Source: Brachionus rotundiformis
Lineage: Eukaryota > Rotifera > Eurotatoria > Ploima > Brachionidae
Length of the DNA stretch: 64,000 nucleotides
Assembly: GCA_016802295.1 (NCBI GenBank)
Contig: JAESIW010000157.1
Coordinates: 124,001 to 188,000, forward strand
Direction: 5' to 3'
The notes beneath the pieces were generated by a model. The model saw only the letters and a program-made list of their open reading frames with translations, was not told the DNA's origin and ran no database searches. Both the position numbers and the translations under genes were made by a program. Each line of letters begins with the position of its first letter. Within the stretch, counting starts at the first letter, position 1. Below are positions 36,626 through 49,902 of the stretch, one piece after another.

Positions 36626-37316
36626 CTAAGCGGTGGGTGCAAGAAGCGATCTCAAAAAGCTATCTGATAAACATCCATCTACAAATTCATCCTGAGTCAA
36701 ATAACCATTTTGATCACTGTCAAGTTTCTTCAAAATCATCTTTACTCTTTCAGATGGTGAGTTATCTCCAGTGCGATCTTCTTCTCCGACCAAGTCATAA
36801 ATAGCCGTAATTATTTTTTCCATTTCTTTTTTGTCAACTTTTCCATTACGGTCCATGTCATAAATCTGAAAAGCCATTTGAAGTTTTTTTCTAATATCGC
36901 CTTGGGCTGTCACGCTTATGGCTAGAAGAAATTCTGTAAAATCCTTTAATTAAGAAAATATATTTTTAAGAAAAAATAATTGCTAAATAGATACTATTTC
37001 GCCGCTTCCGTCTCTATCGAACACCTTGAACACATGACCGCAAAATTTGTCTGCTTTACCTTCGGGATAAAAAACCTTGTATATTTCAATAAACTTTTTA
37101 CAATTAAGCCGACCACTCGGACAATCTTTCTATTTAAATAATTAATTTATTATAAACTCTTTTATTTATATAAAAATTTGTATTAAAAATCACCATGAAC
37201 TCTTTATGCCATTGTAAAACTTCTTCTCTGTTAAAATTGGTATTGTTCATAAGCAGAGAAATCTCAGACTCTGAGAGACTTTTTGCTTCCTTGTTTTTTG
37301 AGTCTTTGTTGCCCAT
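36626..37316 (-). CDS. Neuronal calcium sensor paralogue 7
   Basis: Three exons, 37316-37194, 37129-36995 and 36943-36626, all in phase 0, give 191 residues. Starts MGNKDSKNKE, so myristoylation is likely; EF1 has CPSG. EF2 DRDGSGEI / DFTE, EF3 DMDRNGKVDKKE and EF4 DSDQNGYLTQDE are intact. Only two introns remain, before KDC and after GKI; the position after LTE that most paralogues use has been lost. The frame simply runs on through SESEISLL. EF3 and EF4 are nearly the same as in paralogue 6, pointing to a recent duplication between the two. It is the rightmost, outermost member of the array. Confidence 0.94.
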
Positions 37317-40300
37317 TTTTTCAAAAATTTTATCTAGATCTTTTGCTTCTTTTTAAACTTTCAAGATATTTTGAGTTTTTTTTGTTGATAAAATAAGAAA
37401 ATCAAGACATTATTAAGCTAATATTTAATTTATCAAATTTTAATATGCTTCTTTTAATTAATTTTATTTTTTTTCAATTTTCGAGCATAATTATTTAATA
37501 TTAATACAAAAATATTCCCAATAAAGCTTATCAAATAATATTCATCTTCCTTGAAGCAAACTTCTATTTTAGTCATAAATTTCCATTTCATTTTGCAGAA
37601 TTGAATTTAAAGCTAGATAATTTTATATTTTTAGCATAATTTTGAAGTAATTAAATGTGATAGAATTGAGTTTTAAAACATACTTTATTTTGTTAAAATA
37701 GCTAAAAAGATTATTATAATATGATTTGAAAAATTTTTAATTTTAATTGGTATCGATTTTCAAAATTATGTTTTCAATGTTGTCTGTGAAAATAACTAAA
37801 TAATTTTTAAAATGTTTTAAAATATGATATGACATTGAAGCTTTTTTTTGACATCAAATAAAAATCTCAAAAAAATCAATAATCAATAGTATTTAAAATT
37901 TTTTAGAAAATATTATTTTTCAGTAAACCAGACTGTAAAATATACAATGACATAAAATACTTAATCGGGAATTTTAACTTCAATATTGGTAATTAAAATA
38001 AAAATCAAAATTTTGAAATTAAATAATTTTGGTATAATTTTAGATGTTTTTTGTCTAATAATATTCGTCCAGGATTAAAATCACATATATAAATTTAAAA
38101 AATCGTTTTAATACTTGATCAAATTTCTCTAAATTTATTTCAAATAATTTAAACAAAAATTTCATATCAACAATCAAAATTTATAATTCAATTTAAATTC
38201 TCAATACATTATTTAAAAGTTGAAAAATTATCTCTAAACTGAAATGCTTTTAGCTAAAATGTTTGTTGGCAAATAAATTTGTATTTACATAATTCAATAT
38301 TAATTCAAAATAGATAATTAAAAACAAAATAAAAAGTAAAAAGCTAAATAATAACTCTATTTTTTTCGCCCATTCCAAACCAAATTAATCTTTTATTTCC
38401 TTCGTTGTTTGAGTGAAAGTATCAAAGTAATTTGTGTGAACAAAATCAAAGATCAAATGAATCGAATATATCAGTTTATTGTATTTATATTTGTTTTTAT
38501 TTAAGGCCTGTTTCTAAAATATATATTTTTTATATTAAATAGCAAGTTATTAAAGGAATCTACATACGTCTATAACAAATAATCACCTAAAAGAGTTCTT
38601 AGATGCACAAAAGTTTATCATTTATTACCATTTATTGAACCATTTATGTTTAAATTAAAATTAAAATTTGAATGAAATTAATTCAAATTTTTCAATTTTT
38701 GTAAAATGTTAGAATTATACTAAAATCACATTCGGTTCAAAAAATATAAATATTTATTTTTTTATTGAATTATTTGGAAATACTTCCTGCCACTTGGACT
38801 GGATCTAAGTCCTTCTATGCAGCTTAATGAGTTAAAGTTAAGAAGAATTTTTTAAGCTTTAGTTATTAAAACAAGCAAATTGAATAAAAAAATAAAATTA
38901 AGAAAATTTATTTTATGTGTGAATTATCTTTATTTTGACGCTATTGTTTTTTAAATTCTTTTACATGAGATATTCTTACAATTTATATATTTTTAGACAA
39001 TTTATCGTTAATTTAAGTCAAATTAAAATATATAAAAATCCCGCATTTGGAAAAAAGTGTTTAAGTGACACATCACGAGATGATAAAAAAAACTAGGTTA
39101 ATACAGAATCAATTTAAATTCCACTAAAAACAACTTTTTTTGTAAAATTTGATTAAAAAACAATCAATAAACGAAATCAAAAAAATTATATTTTAATAAT
39201 TCAACATCAGTTCTTTTTGTAAACAGATCGTTCTGTTTACAAAAATTATTATATTATAGAGGTTAGCTAAAATTATTAAATTCAGTAACCAATTTAATTT
39301 CAAATTACAAAAGAACATTTTCAACAATTGAGTCATTTATTAAAAAAATGTAATCAATGATGAGAAAAATCAAAAAAATTTTTATAAATATATATGGTTC
39401 GAATCAATCGAATAATTTTTTTCCTTCTAATTAATATTTATCATATTATTAAATAATGATTTCAAACATTTGTCTTTAATCTATTTAAAACTGTTTATCT
39501 CATTTATTTTTTTTGTTTTTTTAAATATCGCCTTAAAGGCTCTCACTGAAATAATAATAATAATAATTATTAAATAACTCATACTCGATTTTTCACAATT
39601 TTTTATTCGTCTTAATAATTTATAGCCTTAGTGATATTTTATGACTTAAACATTAAAAGATAAAGCTATTTTTCTTTTCGATGAAAATAATAATGAAGTA
39701 ATTTCTGTAATTTTATTATAAGTAAACATCAATTAAAATATAAAGATATTGATGCAATCGTTTCTAAGATATTATTTTATTAGAATTTGTAAATAACTAA
39801 TAAATATATTATAAATCTATTGTATTTTTGTCTATTTTCTTATTTTACAATTATGAATTAAATGAAATGAAGTAATTTGCAAATTTTATAGATAAATACC
39901 TTTTAAATAATTATCATTTAAATTTAATCATAAATGGATTTGAGTTATTTTTTTTTTAAATAAATAAGTAATTTTATTTTTTAATCAATTGAATTCTAAT
40001 AATGAATTAAAAAAATTATATAAGATAATTCATTTTTTAAATTAAAAAGAAATATTTTGAAATTTTTATATTTTTTTAAATTTATACAGAAAATATTAAA
40101 TTTCTAATTTTTATTTTTTTTATTTTTAAAAAATTCCCAATTTAAATCATTTTGTTTAAAAAATTTTTCTTGTAATCATCGAAATTGATTTTTTTCCAAC
40201 AAATAATTTTATCTCACAGATATTTTTCGAATCGATGAATTAACGATAATATAATAAAATATTATTAACACTTTTTGAGCTTATAGATAGGTCTTTTTAG

Positions 40301-43300
40301 AATAAAAAGTTAAATATAATTAAAAGATTTTGTTTTATTTAGATTTTATGATAAAATTAAATTACTAATCAAGATATTATTTCCTCAAATTATTATCGAA
40401 GGATTAAACAAATTAAATTATTTGATTCAGTTTCTAAATCTTTTGTTTAAAATCTTCCGGAAAGTAATTAAATTAATCAAAATTTAGCTGATTTTTGGTT
40501 CTGTTTTATCAAAATCAATATAATTACTAAAAATGTTTAGATACAGTCTATTTAGATTGTTTGTTATCGTGAATATAAAGAATGATTCATTTCAATAAAA
40601 CTAGTGTTAAATTAAAAAATTTATCTAATAAGTTTCTAATTAATTTTCTAATTTTTTGCTTCTCTCAATTAGAAATAATTGAAAATTTTAATTAATTTAA
40701 TTACAGTGTAAAATTATTCATTTTTTTTCATTAAAAAGGTAATGCAAATAATTTTATCTTAATTTTTTTTCAATAATAAAATCCAAACTAATCTAGATCT
40801 AATTGTCAACCAATGTTTATGATATATTTATGATCGAAATTTGCCAATATTTTTTTTGCAAAATCTTAAACAATGTTTAAATAGGGTTATTTTATTCTCT
40901 AAGTTAACATTATTATATTGTATCTTCACTATTTATTGAATTTTATTATTCATATAAATAACTTTTTAAATGTAGAAACTAAATTGATAATTGCCTGGAA
41001 GATGTATGATTAATTTTAATTTTAAATTTAAAAAGATTTGAGCAATATTTCAAATAGTAAAAATACAATAGAAAAGTCTAAATAATGAATTAATTAATAA
41101 TGCTGTAGAAGACAGACAGATTTTCAAACAGCTTTTTTAAAATAGTTAAATTAAAAAGAAGATACAATTTAAAGAAACAAACATTAGCCGAAGCTTTTTT
41201 GGTTTTTTAATGACAATAATCTCTCTTAAAATTTAAGTTCTAAGAAAATCAATTTTATACCTGGATAAATTTTAGATTCTTTTAAGATTCAAAAATTTTT
41301 TAAGTTCTTATTTTTTATTCTTAAGTTTTTTTTTTATTTTCATTCGCATTTAATGAATAAGATTAATTTTTAAAATTAATATTCGTTTATAGATATTATT
41401 AAAATTGATTTTTTAAATTTATGAAAACCATATTATTCTATGATATTCAATCTATGATTGTTTCATAATTAGATTTTCTCGATTTCTTTACTCTATAATT
41501 AGTTTGAAATTTGTATATCTTAATTCATAGTTCATTGTTAACTTCTTTTGCTATCCTGTCGCTGAGCAAAACCTCAATTTCACCAAAAAAAAGAGTCATC
41601 TGACTTGAATTTAGATATTATAGAAGAATCTTAATATTTTAGCACAATATTTTTAGTAAAAATTTCACAGAAATAGAAGTTATATATCATAAGCTGTATA
41701 TAAAGTAACTTTTTTACCAAAGGTTTTCTGAATTTTATTACTTGATTATCTTAAATTAGGATTAGAAAAATCCTGTAAACAGGATAGTTTTTTGATTGAG
41801 TCTTAATGATTGACATGAATATATTACCTTGTTTTAAAAATCTACAGGATTAAAATATTTTTAGTTCAAGTTTTACTAGAATCGCTTATATAATAATCTG
41901 TCAGATAGATAATTAAAGCTAATGGTGGTATTTAATTTAAAAAATAGAAGACTTTGCTCATGATAGTTTATTAAGTCCTAAATTAATGATAAACAAGATT
42001 AGAATTATTAATACATTAAGATCAAAAATAGATAAGATAAATGAAAAAATGACATAATAAACAAATTTAGACACTAAATTTAGACTAAGGTACCTTGGAA
42101 TATTTGTACAAGTACAAATTTCTTTATTTCTCGGAAAATAAGAATCATAAGAACAAAATTTAACTTTTCTTTAATTACAATGTGATATAATTTTGGTGAA
42201 TTGAAAATAATTTTCTTTAAAACCAAGTTATTTTGCTGTAAAATTCAAAAAAAAGATCTTATGATTTTTTAGAAAAATAAGTATGTATTGATATTTAATT
42301 GATAACTATAAAGATTAAATTCATTAAATTCTAATTGTTTGAAAAAAGCGTCTAAAATATATTTTTTTATTATTTTAAAGAATTTTCAAAAAAAATGAGA
42401 AACAACATCTTAGCAATAATCTAAGCTTTTATTGTTTTAGTATTCTATTAAAATATAATAATTAAAATTTTTTTAGAAACATTGTATTAGCTTTATTTTT
42501 GGTTATCATGCGTGTTTTTATATGCAAACATATGAACATTTCCCCTATACTTTATTTATTGTTCTGAGACTGTTCAAATTTAATTAATAAAAAATTATTC
42601 ATTGTCATTTTATTTGTTTTGCACGCAGTGACGGATTTCATTTAGTTCGTAAATAAGAACCAACTTAAAAAACGGAAATACCTAAATAAAAAAAAGAAGG
42701 CCTGGAATATTTTAAATATGTTCTTTGAATTATTCACATAAATTTTTTTTCAAGTTTTTGGTCATTTGTTAGATTATTTGACTATTCATTACATTAAGTT
42801 TTTCCTCAGAATAATAAAATTATAATTTTATTTAGATATCATTATTGTTTTACTTGATTAATCATTATCATATAAAAAACAACTTTTAAATTATTTAATT
42901 CTCTTTCAACAGCAATTTAGCATAAAAGCTTTTGCCATCGATCTGAATTTTGATGACTAAAAAGCGTAAAAAGTTATAGATAAGTAAAGTTTTTGGATAT
43001 AATTATAAAGAGACTTTTTCCAACTACCAAACTAATAATTTGGTTTAATTCTACGACTTCAATTATCTAGTGATTGAGAAGTAAAAATTAATTAGATTAA
43101 TACAAAAGAAATGACTGATTAATCTGATTTTTTTATAAATTTAGGAATGCTAACATCAATTTATTTCTAATAAGAAAATTTTTAAATTAAAATTAATATT
43201 AGAATTTGATGAAATTCTGTTTATAAATATTTTTTAATTCTAAATTTTAATTTACTTGAATCGATTTAAAATAAATAATTTAATCTTATAAGAAGCTTAT

Positions 43301-44594
43301 CTGAGTATTTAAATAATGCTTAATTTTCATTATATACTTTTTATTTCGAATTTTTAAATATTTCCAAATTTAAAGCTGTAGATTTTTTTTGCTTTCTTTC
43401 TAATGATGAAACTATGATGGAAGCTTTTTTAAAAAAAAAGAAATTTTAATGTCTACTCAAAAGATAGATTTGTTATTTCTTAAAATTTTATTTAATCTGT
43501 TCATAATAAGTTTAATACTAATTTAACAGATAAATATTTTGTTATAATTTAACAATTCAATTTATGCTGTTTCTAAAGAGAGAAAAAATTTAGAAGATTG
43601 AAAATGAAATAATATGATTTTTTTAATTAATCAAAAAATTCTTAAGTTTATATGTTTTTTTTGTCATTTTAGATTTTTTTTGTGCAAAATTTTGTTTTAT
43701 ATATTTAGAAATTTTATCGAATTAAATATTAGAAAACTGTAGATTAAAATGTAAATGAAATAAGCTTTATAAAATTAAAGTCAATTTATTTTACTGAAAA
43801 AAATTATCAAATCAAAATTTTTATTTAAATATTTAATAAAAATAATGTTTAAATAAAATGTTTATATTTTGGAGCATATAATATTTTTATTTTATGCTGT
43901 CAATTTTCTATCAGTTTTTTCACAACTTAATTTTCCTTCAAAAGAAATTTTCATCTTTTCCCAAAGTCGATTCAGGCAATTAACAGATCCTCTTTATTCT
44001 TTTTTTAACCATATAAATAGAATCAGAAAATATAAAAGAGATAAAAGATATAAATTCTTATGAATTATTTTTTCAAAACTTTTTCAAATTTAAACCAGGA
44101 GATCAAAAAGCTTGTAATTCAAAATTTAAAAAGAGCATATTTCTTAATAGCTTATATAAATATTTAATCTTTTTTTGATTAAAACAAATAAAGTTATATG
44201 TAGGATCTATTTTACATATTAGATTATCAAACTTGTTTATCTTGTTCATAAACTCTAGAGAAAAAATGTATTTTAAGAAATTAAATGATAAATTTCAAAT
44301 AAAAAAATGCTGAAAATAATTCTTATCAGCATTAAACAACTTTTTTTCTAATTAAAACTTGTAAATAGCGTATCGAAAGGTTTTAAATACATCAATATTG
44401 TTATACTTTTAATTTTGAATAAAGATTTTTTACCAACTTATGGCGTCATGAGAAATCTCATGAAAAATGATTAAACATTTTATTAATCCATAAAGAATAT
44501 ACTTTAGATCTTATAAATTAATCCAAAAAGATGTTTTTTTCAGACCATTGAAGTCGATAATCTAAACAAAAATAATTCAAAAAATAAAGAAAAG
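37317..44594. other. 7.3-kb gene-free AT desert
   Basis: I see no supported gene, RNA or complete transposon across this stretch. It is made of poly-A/T-like low-complexity sequence with an ATA/ATT microsatellite near 39547-39570. A 64-codon frame at 43869-44063 (+) encodes a hydrophobic start followed by a basic tail, but it has no ATG in frame and was not called. Confidence 0.5.
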
Positions 44595-45994
44595 ATGTAC
44601 AACAAGTCAGTTTTGAATCAAAATCGATCTTTTAATGACTTGGTTGATCAAAATCTTTTGAAAATTGAAGTGTTTACAATGAGCCTAGTCTTTACTTTGG
44701 CAGTGATTGGTAATGCTGTTGTCATTTTGACGCTGACTTTTGGTAATTTTATTAAACCACGAAAGTCACGTTCAAAGCGTACTGCCAAAATTTCTCGCAT
44801 GAACTTTTACATTTTACACTTATCTATAGCCGATATTTACGTAAGCTTTGGAAACATTTTGACCATGCTTATTTGGCGCAAGAACAATAATCTATTCTTT
44901 GGTGGCGATTTAACCTGTCGCTTGGTCGTATATTTTCAGCTCGTTTCAGTTTATTATTCCACTTATGTCCTAATCGCCATGACTATAGATCGCTATGAGG
45001 CGATTTGCCGCCCTTTTTTGGGCCTTAGCTGGTCAAGACAAAGAGGATTACTTTACATTGCCATTGCATTTATAATAAGTCATTTGCAAGGTTTGCCACA
45101 GGTGTATTTTTTTCGCCTTCAAGAGATACCAAATCTTGATGCTCCGGTTGTCACCTGCTATGCCGTGTTCAAACCTATTATCCTTCAAAATATCTATATA
45201 ATTTACACGTGGATAATGCAATTTTTGATTCCAATTTGCATCATAATTGGCTGCTATGCGACTATTTCGATTAAAGTTTTTAACAGCATCAAAAGCAAGA
45301 GCGACTCAAAGCAATTCAGATCCACTTGCACCATAAAAAATTCTGGTGAAAATAGTTCTAGCTCTGGTAAACCAAATCTAGAGATCTTTGAAACAACAAA
45401 TACTCATTCAAGCAATCATACCTGTGATTTTTCAGTTAGAAGCAAATTTTCCTATAAGCCAAAATTCAGCATTAACTCAGAGGTGGCCAACCCGGAAACA
45501 AATCGTCTAATGCCAGAATTTAGACAGCATTGCCAGAAAAACTTTTCAAGATCAAAAATAAAAACAATTAAACTAACTTTAACAGTAATAATTATGTATA
45601 TAATATGTAGTACACCATATTTCATAGGAATGATTCTCAATGTAATGCTACCGGTTCATCTTTTTAATATAAAAATAATTAGTATGCATTATTTATTTTC
45701 AATTATTAATAAAAAAAATTTATACATATTTTATTTAGAATACATGATTGTTCTGAGCTGTTTGTTGTTTCAATTGAATAGCTGTGTCAATCCTTGGTAA
45801 GTTAAAATAAAATGTGAAAAAAAGAAAAAAAATTTATAAATATATGTTTTTTAATAAAAGGATTTATCTTTCGTTTAACATCAAATTGAATTGTATGAAA
45901 ATGTAAGAAATATTTTTTTTGAATTTTATAATGATTAAATATTTTTATTTTAAGGTTTAGTTTTCTTTCTCGTGATGAAAAAAGAAAGCAATAG
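44595..45994 (+). CDS. Rhodopsin-family neuropeptide GPCR (vasopressin/oxytocin/CCAP receptor-like)
   Basis: Exons 44595-45796, 45861-45902 and 45955-45994 join in frame to 427 residues; an in-frame 57-bp segment (45682-45738) may be a fourth, additional intron. Seven membrane segments are visible. TM1 has GNAVV, TM2 reads LHLSIADIYV, TM3 ends in the DRY box (MTIDRYEAICRP), the TM3 Cys (LTCRL) pairs with one in loop 2 (VVTCYAV), TM6 is preceded by RSKIKTIKLT and has the CSTPYF motif, and TM7 reads LNSCVNPW|IYLSF across the second exon junction. SIAD in TM2, the KIKT(I/V)K motif and LNSC-NPWIY are typical of vasopressin/oxytocin and CCAP/NPS-type receptors. N-terminal glycosylation sites (NKS, NRS) are present. 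Loop 3 is long and Ser-rich. The ligand cannot be assigned from sequence. Confidence 0.9.
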
Positions 45995-46754
45995 AAATAA
46001 AGTAGAATTTACAATATTTACTAATTTTTTTTTTGAATAAATTTTTGTCAAAAAAATCAGATTAATGAATTTTATTAAATTATATACTTAATATCTATTT
46101 TTGAGTAAAAAAATATGTTAGACTGTTTTATATAAATATAGAATATTTTAACTTGAGAATTCCATAGCATAAAATTTTTGAATGATGAAAAAGCTTTTTT
46201 CATTTGGTAATTAGTCTTATATTTTATTTATCTGAAAAATTAATTATTTCTATCTAGTTTTGATTTTATCTTCACTATATTTCATTTTGTGCTGTAATAA
46301 ATTCAATCTATCAGCTATTCAAAATGCAATTGGTCTTTCTTGTCTAATAATTGATGGTGTTGAGTACTGTAATATTTTTAATTTTTTTTTATTCAAAGAA
46401 TAAATGATAACAGTGAAATTATTCAAATTATCTAACATTTAAATATGATTAATCAATATTTGAAAATATAAATTTTTCTTAAGCTTATGTCATCTATTCT
46501 ATACTTACAAAAAAATAAAGAGACAATCGCATAGGGACACTATTAGTGGATAAGATCAGAACTGGTACAGTTAGAAAGTGATTTTTTTCATTAATTTTTC
46601 CAAGATTATTTGCCTTCAAGTTCTTTTATACGGTCAAAATTTAAAGTTAAATTTTTTAAAAAAGATAACTAATTTTTGCCTGAAACAATATTAGATAATA
46701 AATCATTAAAGGTTTTAAAGGCATTTATTGTTGCCTGATAAGATTTCTGAATAA
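45995..46754. other. AT-rich spacer
   Basis: Nothing recognised between the GPCR and the LINE remnant. Confidence 0.4.
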
Positions 46755-47575
46755 GATAAGAGTTCATCAGAAATGCATCTTTTCTCCTTCATTACTGTTC
46801 TTGATCCTCATTGCAAAGTCAATGAGGAAAACAACCAAAGGAATTGTTTGAGGAATTGGATATGTTTGCCTAGAGATGAACATGCGAAAAACAGAATTCA
46901 TTTGAACAAACTAGGAACTCAATTTTCCAATTTCAATTTCTGTTCGAGACGAAAATTTTAAACGCATTGTCAGCTTTATTTATCTGGGAAGCGTGATTAC
47001 AAAAAATGGCTCCTAAGAAGACATTTTAAACAGACTAATGAAGATTAGAAAAGCATTCTTCAAATCAAGGAATATGTGGAAAGCTTCATCTCTTCGACTC
47101 AGAACTAAATTACATCTTTAAAGTATTCTTGTCAAATATGTATTGTTATATGGATATAAATGTTTGAGGAAGACTGATTGCGATCCTCAAAAAATCGAAG
47201 TATTCCATAACAGTTACAAACAAAGTTAAATATTTTGAGAATTTTCTATCCCAAAGTGAGGAGCTGTACATTTACTGATCAAAAATCGAGCCAATCTGAA
47301 ACATTATACGCAGAAGACAACTGAAGTGATTTGGTCATGTGTTTAGAATCCCAACATACAGGACTCTCAGAACTGCATTATTTAGAAGACCTCAAGATAA
47401 CAGAAATGCAGCAAAACCGAAGACAACCTGGAAGAGAACAGTTGAAAGAGATCTTAAAGAGATAAAATTCACATGTGGACATCAGGATAAGCAGAATATG
47501 CCACTAGAGATAGGTTAAATGGAGAGGATGTGTGGACGCCTTGTGTTTCACTGGGAATAGCAGACAGAAGAAGAA
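46755..47575 (+). mobile_element. RTE-like LINE reverse-transcriptase remnant
   Basis: Decayed + strand reading of a reverse transcriptase: the QGC(I/L)(F/L)SP block appears as VHQKCIFSPSLLF, followed by a MRKTT-KG segment, then IVSFIYLGSVITKNGS, LNRLMKIRKAF, KSRNMWKASSL, KYVLLYGYKCLRKTD, then FGHVFRIPTYRTLRTALF, PKTTWKRTVERDLKE and near the end a WTPCVSL remnant of the usual W--LVDALC tail. Order matches RTE/CR1-type elements. The palm YADD region is missing (deletion between about 46860 and 46930) and several frameshifts and stops are present, so it is dead. Confidence 0.85.
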
Positions 47576-47734
47576 TAAGGTTTCTAATACTTGCCATAAG
47601 CAAAAGATCAGAAAAATAAGAAAGAAAATTTCAAAATTTTAATAAAATAATAGCTATGATTTTGATAAAAAATTTTTTTAAAAAATTAACAAAATAATTA
47701 AAAAAAAAATAGTGATAATAAATATTCACCTAAA

Positions 47735-49082
47735 TTGATTAAATTAAAAATAGTGAAAAATCACATTAGCTTCTTGATAATTTTAATCTTACTAGACACT
47801 AATATAAGTATATTTTTAGCTGAATATGAGTGCCTAACAGGTTATGAATTTTTAAAAGATCAAACAAAAAAGAAGATTCTATCAAATAACGGTGAATTAA
47901 TACAAAAATTTACATGCAAGCGTAATTTTTTAATTAAAAAATTAAGATTAAATTCTAATATTACTAAAGCTCAAGGCTGTAAAGATAATGCATCTCCATC
48001 AGCAATATCGATTGGGACCACTTTTAATATAGAATTTGTAAACAAATACTGTGATCCTGCATATTTATCAGGCTATTGTAAACCAGAAAGTTCTTTTGTT
48101 GATTTTAAATGTAAAGATGGATTTTCAATAGATCAGCGATTTGGTGCACTTAGAAATTTGTCCATATTTTGTTTTTAATATTTTATTTTAAAGGTTTTTT
48201 GCGTGTAAAGTGTTTAACAAGTTATCTTTGGGATACAATACCAGTTTGTAAGAAAGGTATACCTAAATAGACTTTGTAATGACTTTTAAGTTAAATTTTA
48301 TCTTAGAAAATAAATTAAATTTAAAAAGTTCATTAAGCAATTTAATACAAACAACTCCAGTTTTTAGTTCATTAGTGTCAATCAACGATCAAATTAAAAA
48401 TTGTTGTGCTCAAAATTTTCCTGTGCCAAAATACCACAACCCGTTAAAAATTGTCTACAACTTAAAAAATGGTGAAAATTCTTCTTTTCTATCAGACTCT
48501 TTTATTTCTTATGAATGTCTTCCGGGATATTTTGTACATAATAATATCCGAATACAGAATACAAAATGCAGTTCAAATGGGTCATGGACTCCAATCAATG
48601 ATTGTGAAAAGCATAAATGTCTTAGCAAGCTTCCTAAAAGACCACTCAATGGCCGTCGGTCGGTCAAAATAATTTTTAGCTTAAAAGGACTGAAAAATCA
48701 ATCAGTTGTGAATTTTATTTGTAATGATTATTTTGAACGAGTCGGACCATCAAATGCAAAATGCCATAACTATGAATGGGAAAATGAATTACCAACTTGT
48801 AAGTTAAAAAAAAATATCTGCCTAATTAAACCACCAATTTTGCTTGGTAATTCGGTGCTTAGATCATTGAAAAAAATTCGAATGAAGTTCGAGCATGATT
48901 ACATTTATTCGACTAATTTAACTCATTTTATCGAAGCCATGTATACTTGCTTGCCAGGTTATCATTTCAGAGACCTGAAAGATATCGAATATGAAAACTT
49001 TGGCAAAACAGTTCCTAACAAAATAATAAAATGTATTGGATCGAACAAGTGGGAGCCGATTCCTTTGTGTACAAAAAATTAG
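47735..49082 (+). CDS. Secreted sushi (CCP) domain protein
   Basis: Three exons, 47735(?)-48143, 48194-48256 and 48307-49082, separated by two 50-bp introns, keep one frame of about 415 residues. The N-terminus has a hydrophobic run (FLIILILLDTNISIFLA) like a signal peptide, but no ATG is in frame at its head: the reading begins at a TTG, so the true start may lie in an unseen upstream exon. Four or five sushi modules follow with the usual Cys...Cys...G-W...P-C layout, for example CLTSYLWDTIPVCKK, CSSNGSWTPINDCEK, CHNYEWENELPTCK and CIGSNKWEPIPLCTKN at the end. Such modules mediate extracellular binding in adhesion, complement-like or matrix proteins. There is no membrane anchor at the C-terminus. 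The exact family is not recognisable. Confidence 0.8.
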
Positions 49083-49902
49083 GTTTTAAAAATTGAATAT
49101 AATTAAGTAATAATTGTTTATATCTACACAATTAAATTTCTACAAAAAATACTGTTATAATTATTAATTTTAAACCAATTAATAATAAAATGTGTTTAAA
49201 ACATTTAATTTCTTTTTTCTATTTAATTTTTTACCAACTAATCAATTTATTTTCTAATAAAAAATGATATTAATAAATGGTATCAAATTAAACAAAGTTT
49301 TAATGATTATTAATAATTGTTATATTATTTCATTCAATTAGCAGAATAATCTATTAATTCATTTTTTTTACTAATCAAAGATTGCTTGAAATTATCTAAT
49401 AGTTCCTTTTCTTGGTCATAAAATTTTTTAACATTTTCAACAAAATTTTTATATTCTTTCATTTCAATATTCAAATTTGAAAACGAATAAAAAATTTGAT
49501 TCTAATTAGCGCTTCATTCAATTGATATAAAGATGCGCCATTTATCATTTATTACTGTTGTCATGTCTTTTTTAAATATTATTTTATAAAATAATATGAA
49601 GCACGACCAATTCTCGTATACATATCTTTTAATATGGTGAAGGAAGTGTGATTTTTTGTTCAGTACAACCATATTAAATTTTTGAAAGTAATTTTTATAT
49701 ATAAAGTATATAAATAAGTTGGCATGTAATTATTAGTTATGTTATTAATATTGAAATAAAAAACAAAATTACTGAACTAAGGAACAAATGTATTTTTTAT
49801 TTCTAATATAATAAAAAAGGTACATAAATAAAAAAATTTATACAACTTATATCAAATTAGAGCAAAAATGATTAAATATCGACAAAAATAATATTCACTT
49901 TT
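49083..49902. other. AT-rich spacer
   Basis: No gene recognised downstream of the sushi-domain gene. Confidence 0.4.

Noticed and set aside
43869..44063. Frame with hydrophobic start and basic tail upstream of the GPCR, possible small secreted peptide
   Set aside because: It opens with TTG, has an in-frame stop just upstream and no ATG; no acceptor/leader arrangement supports it.
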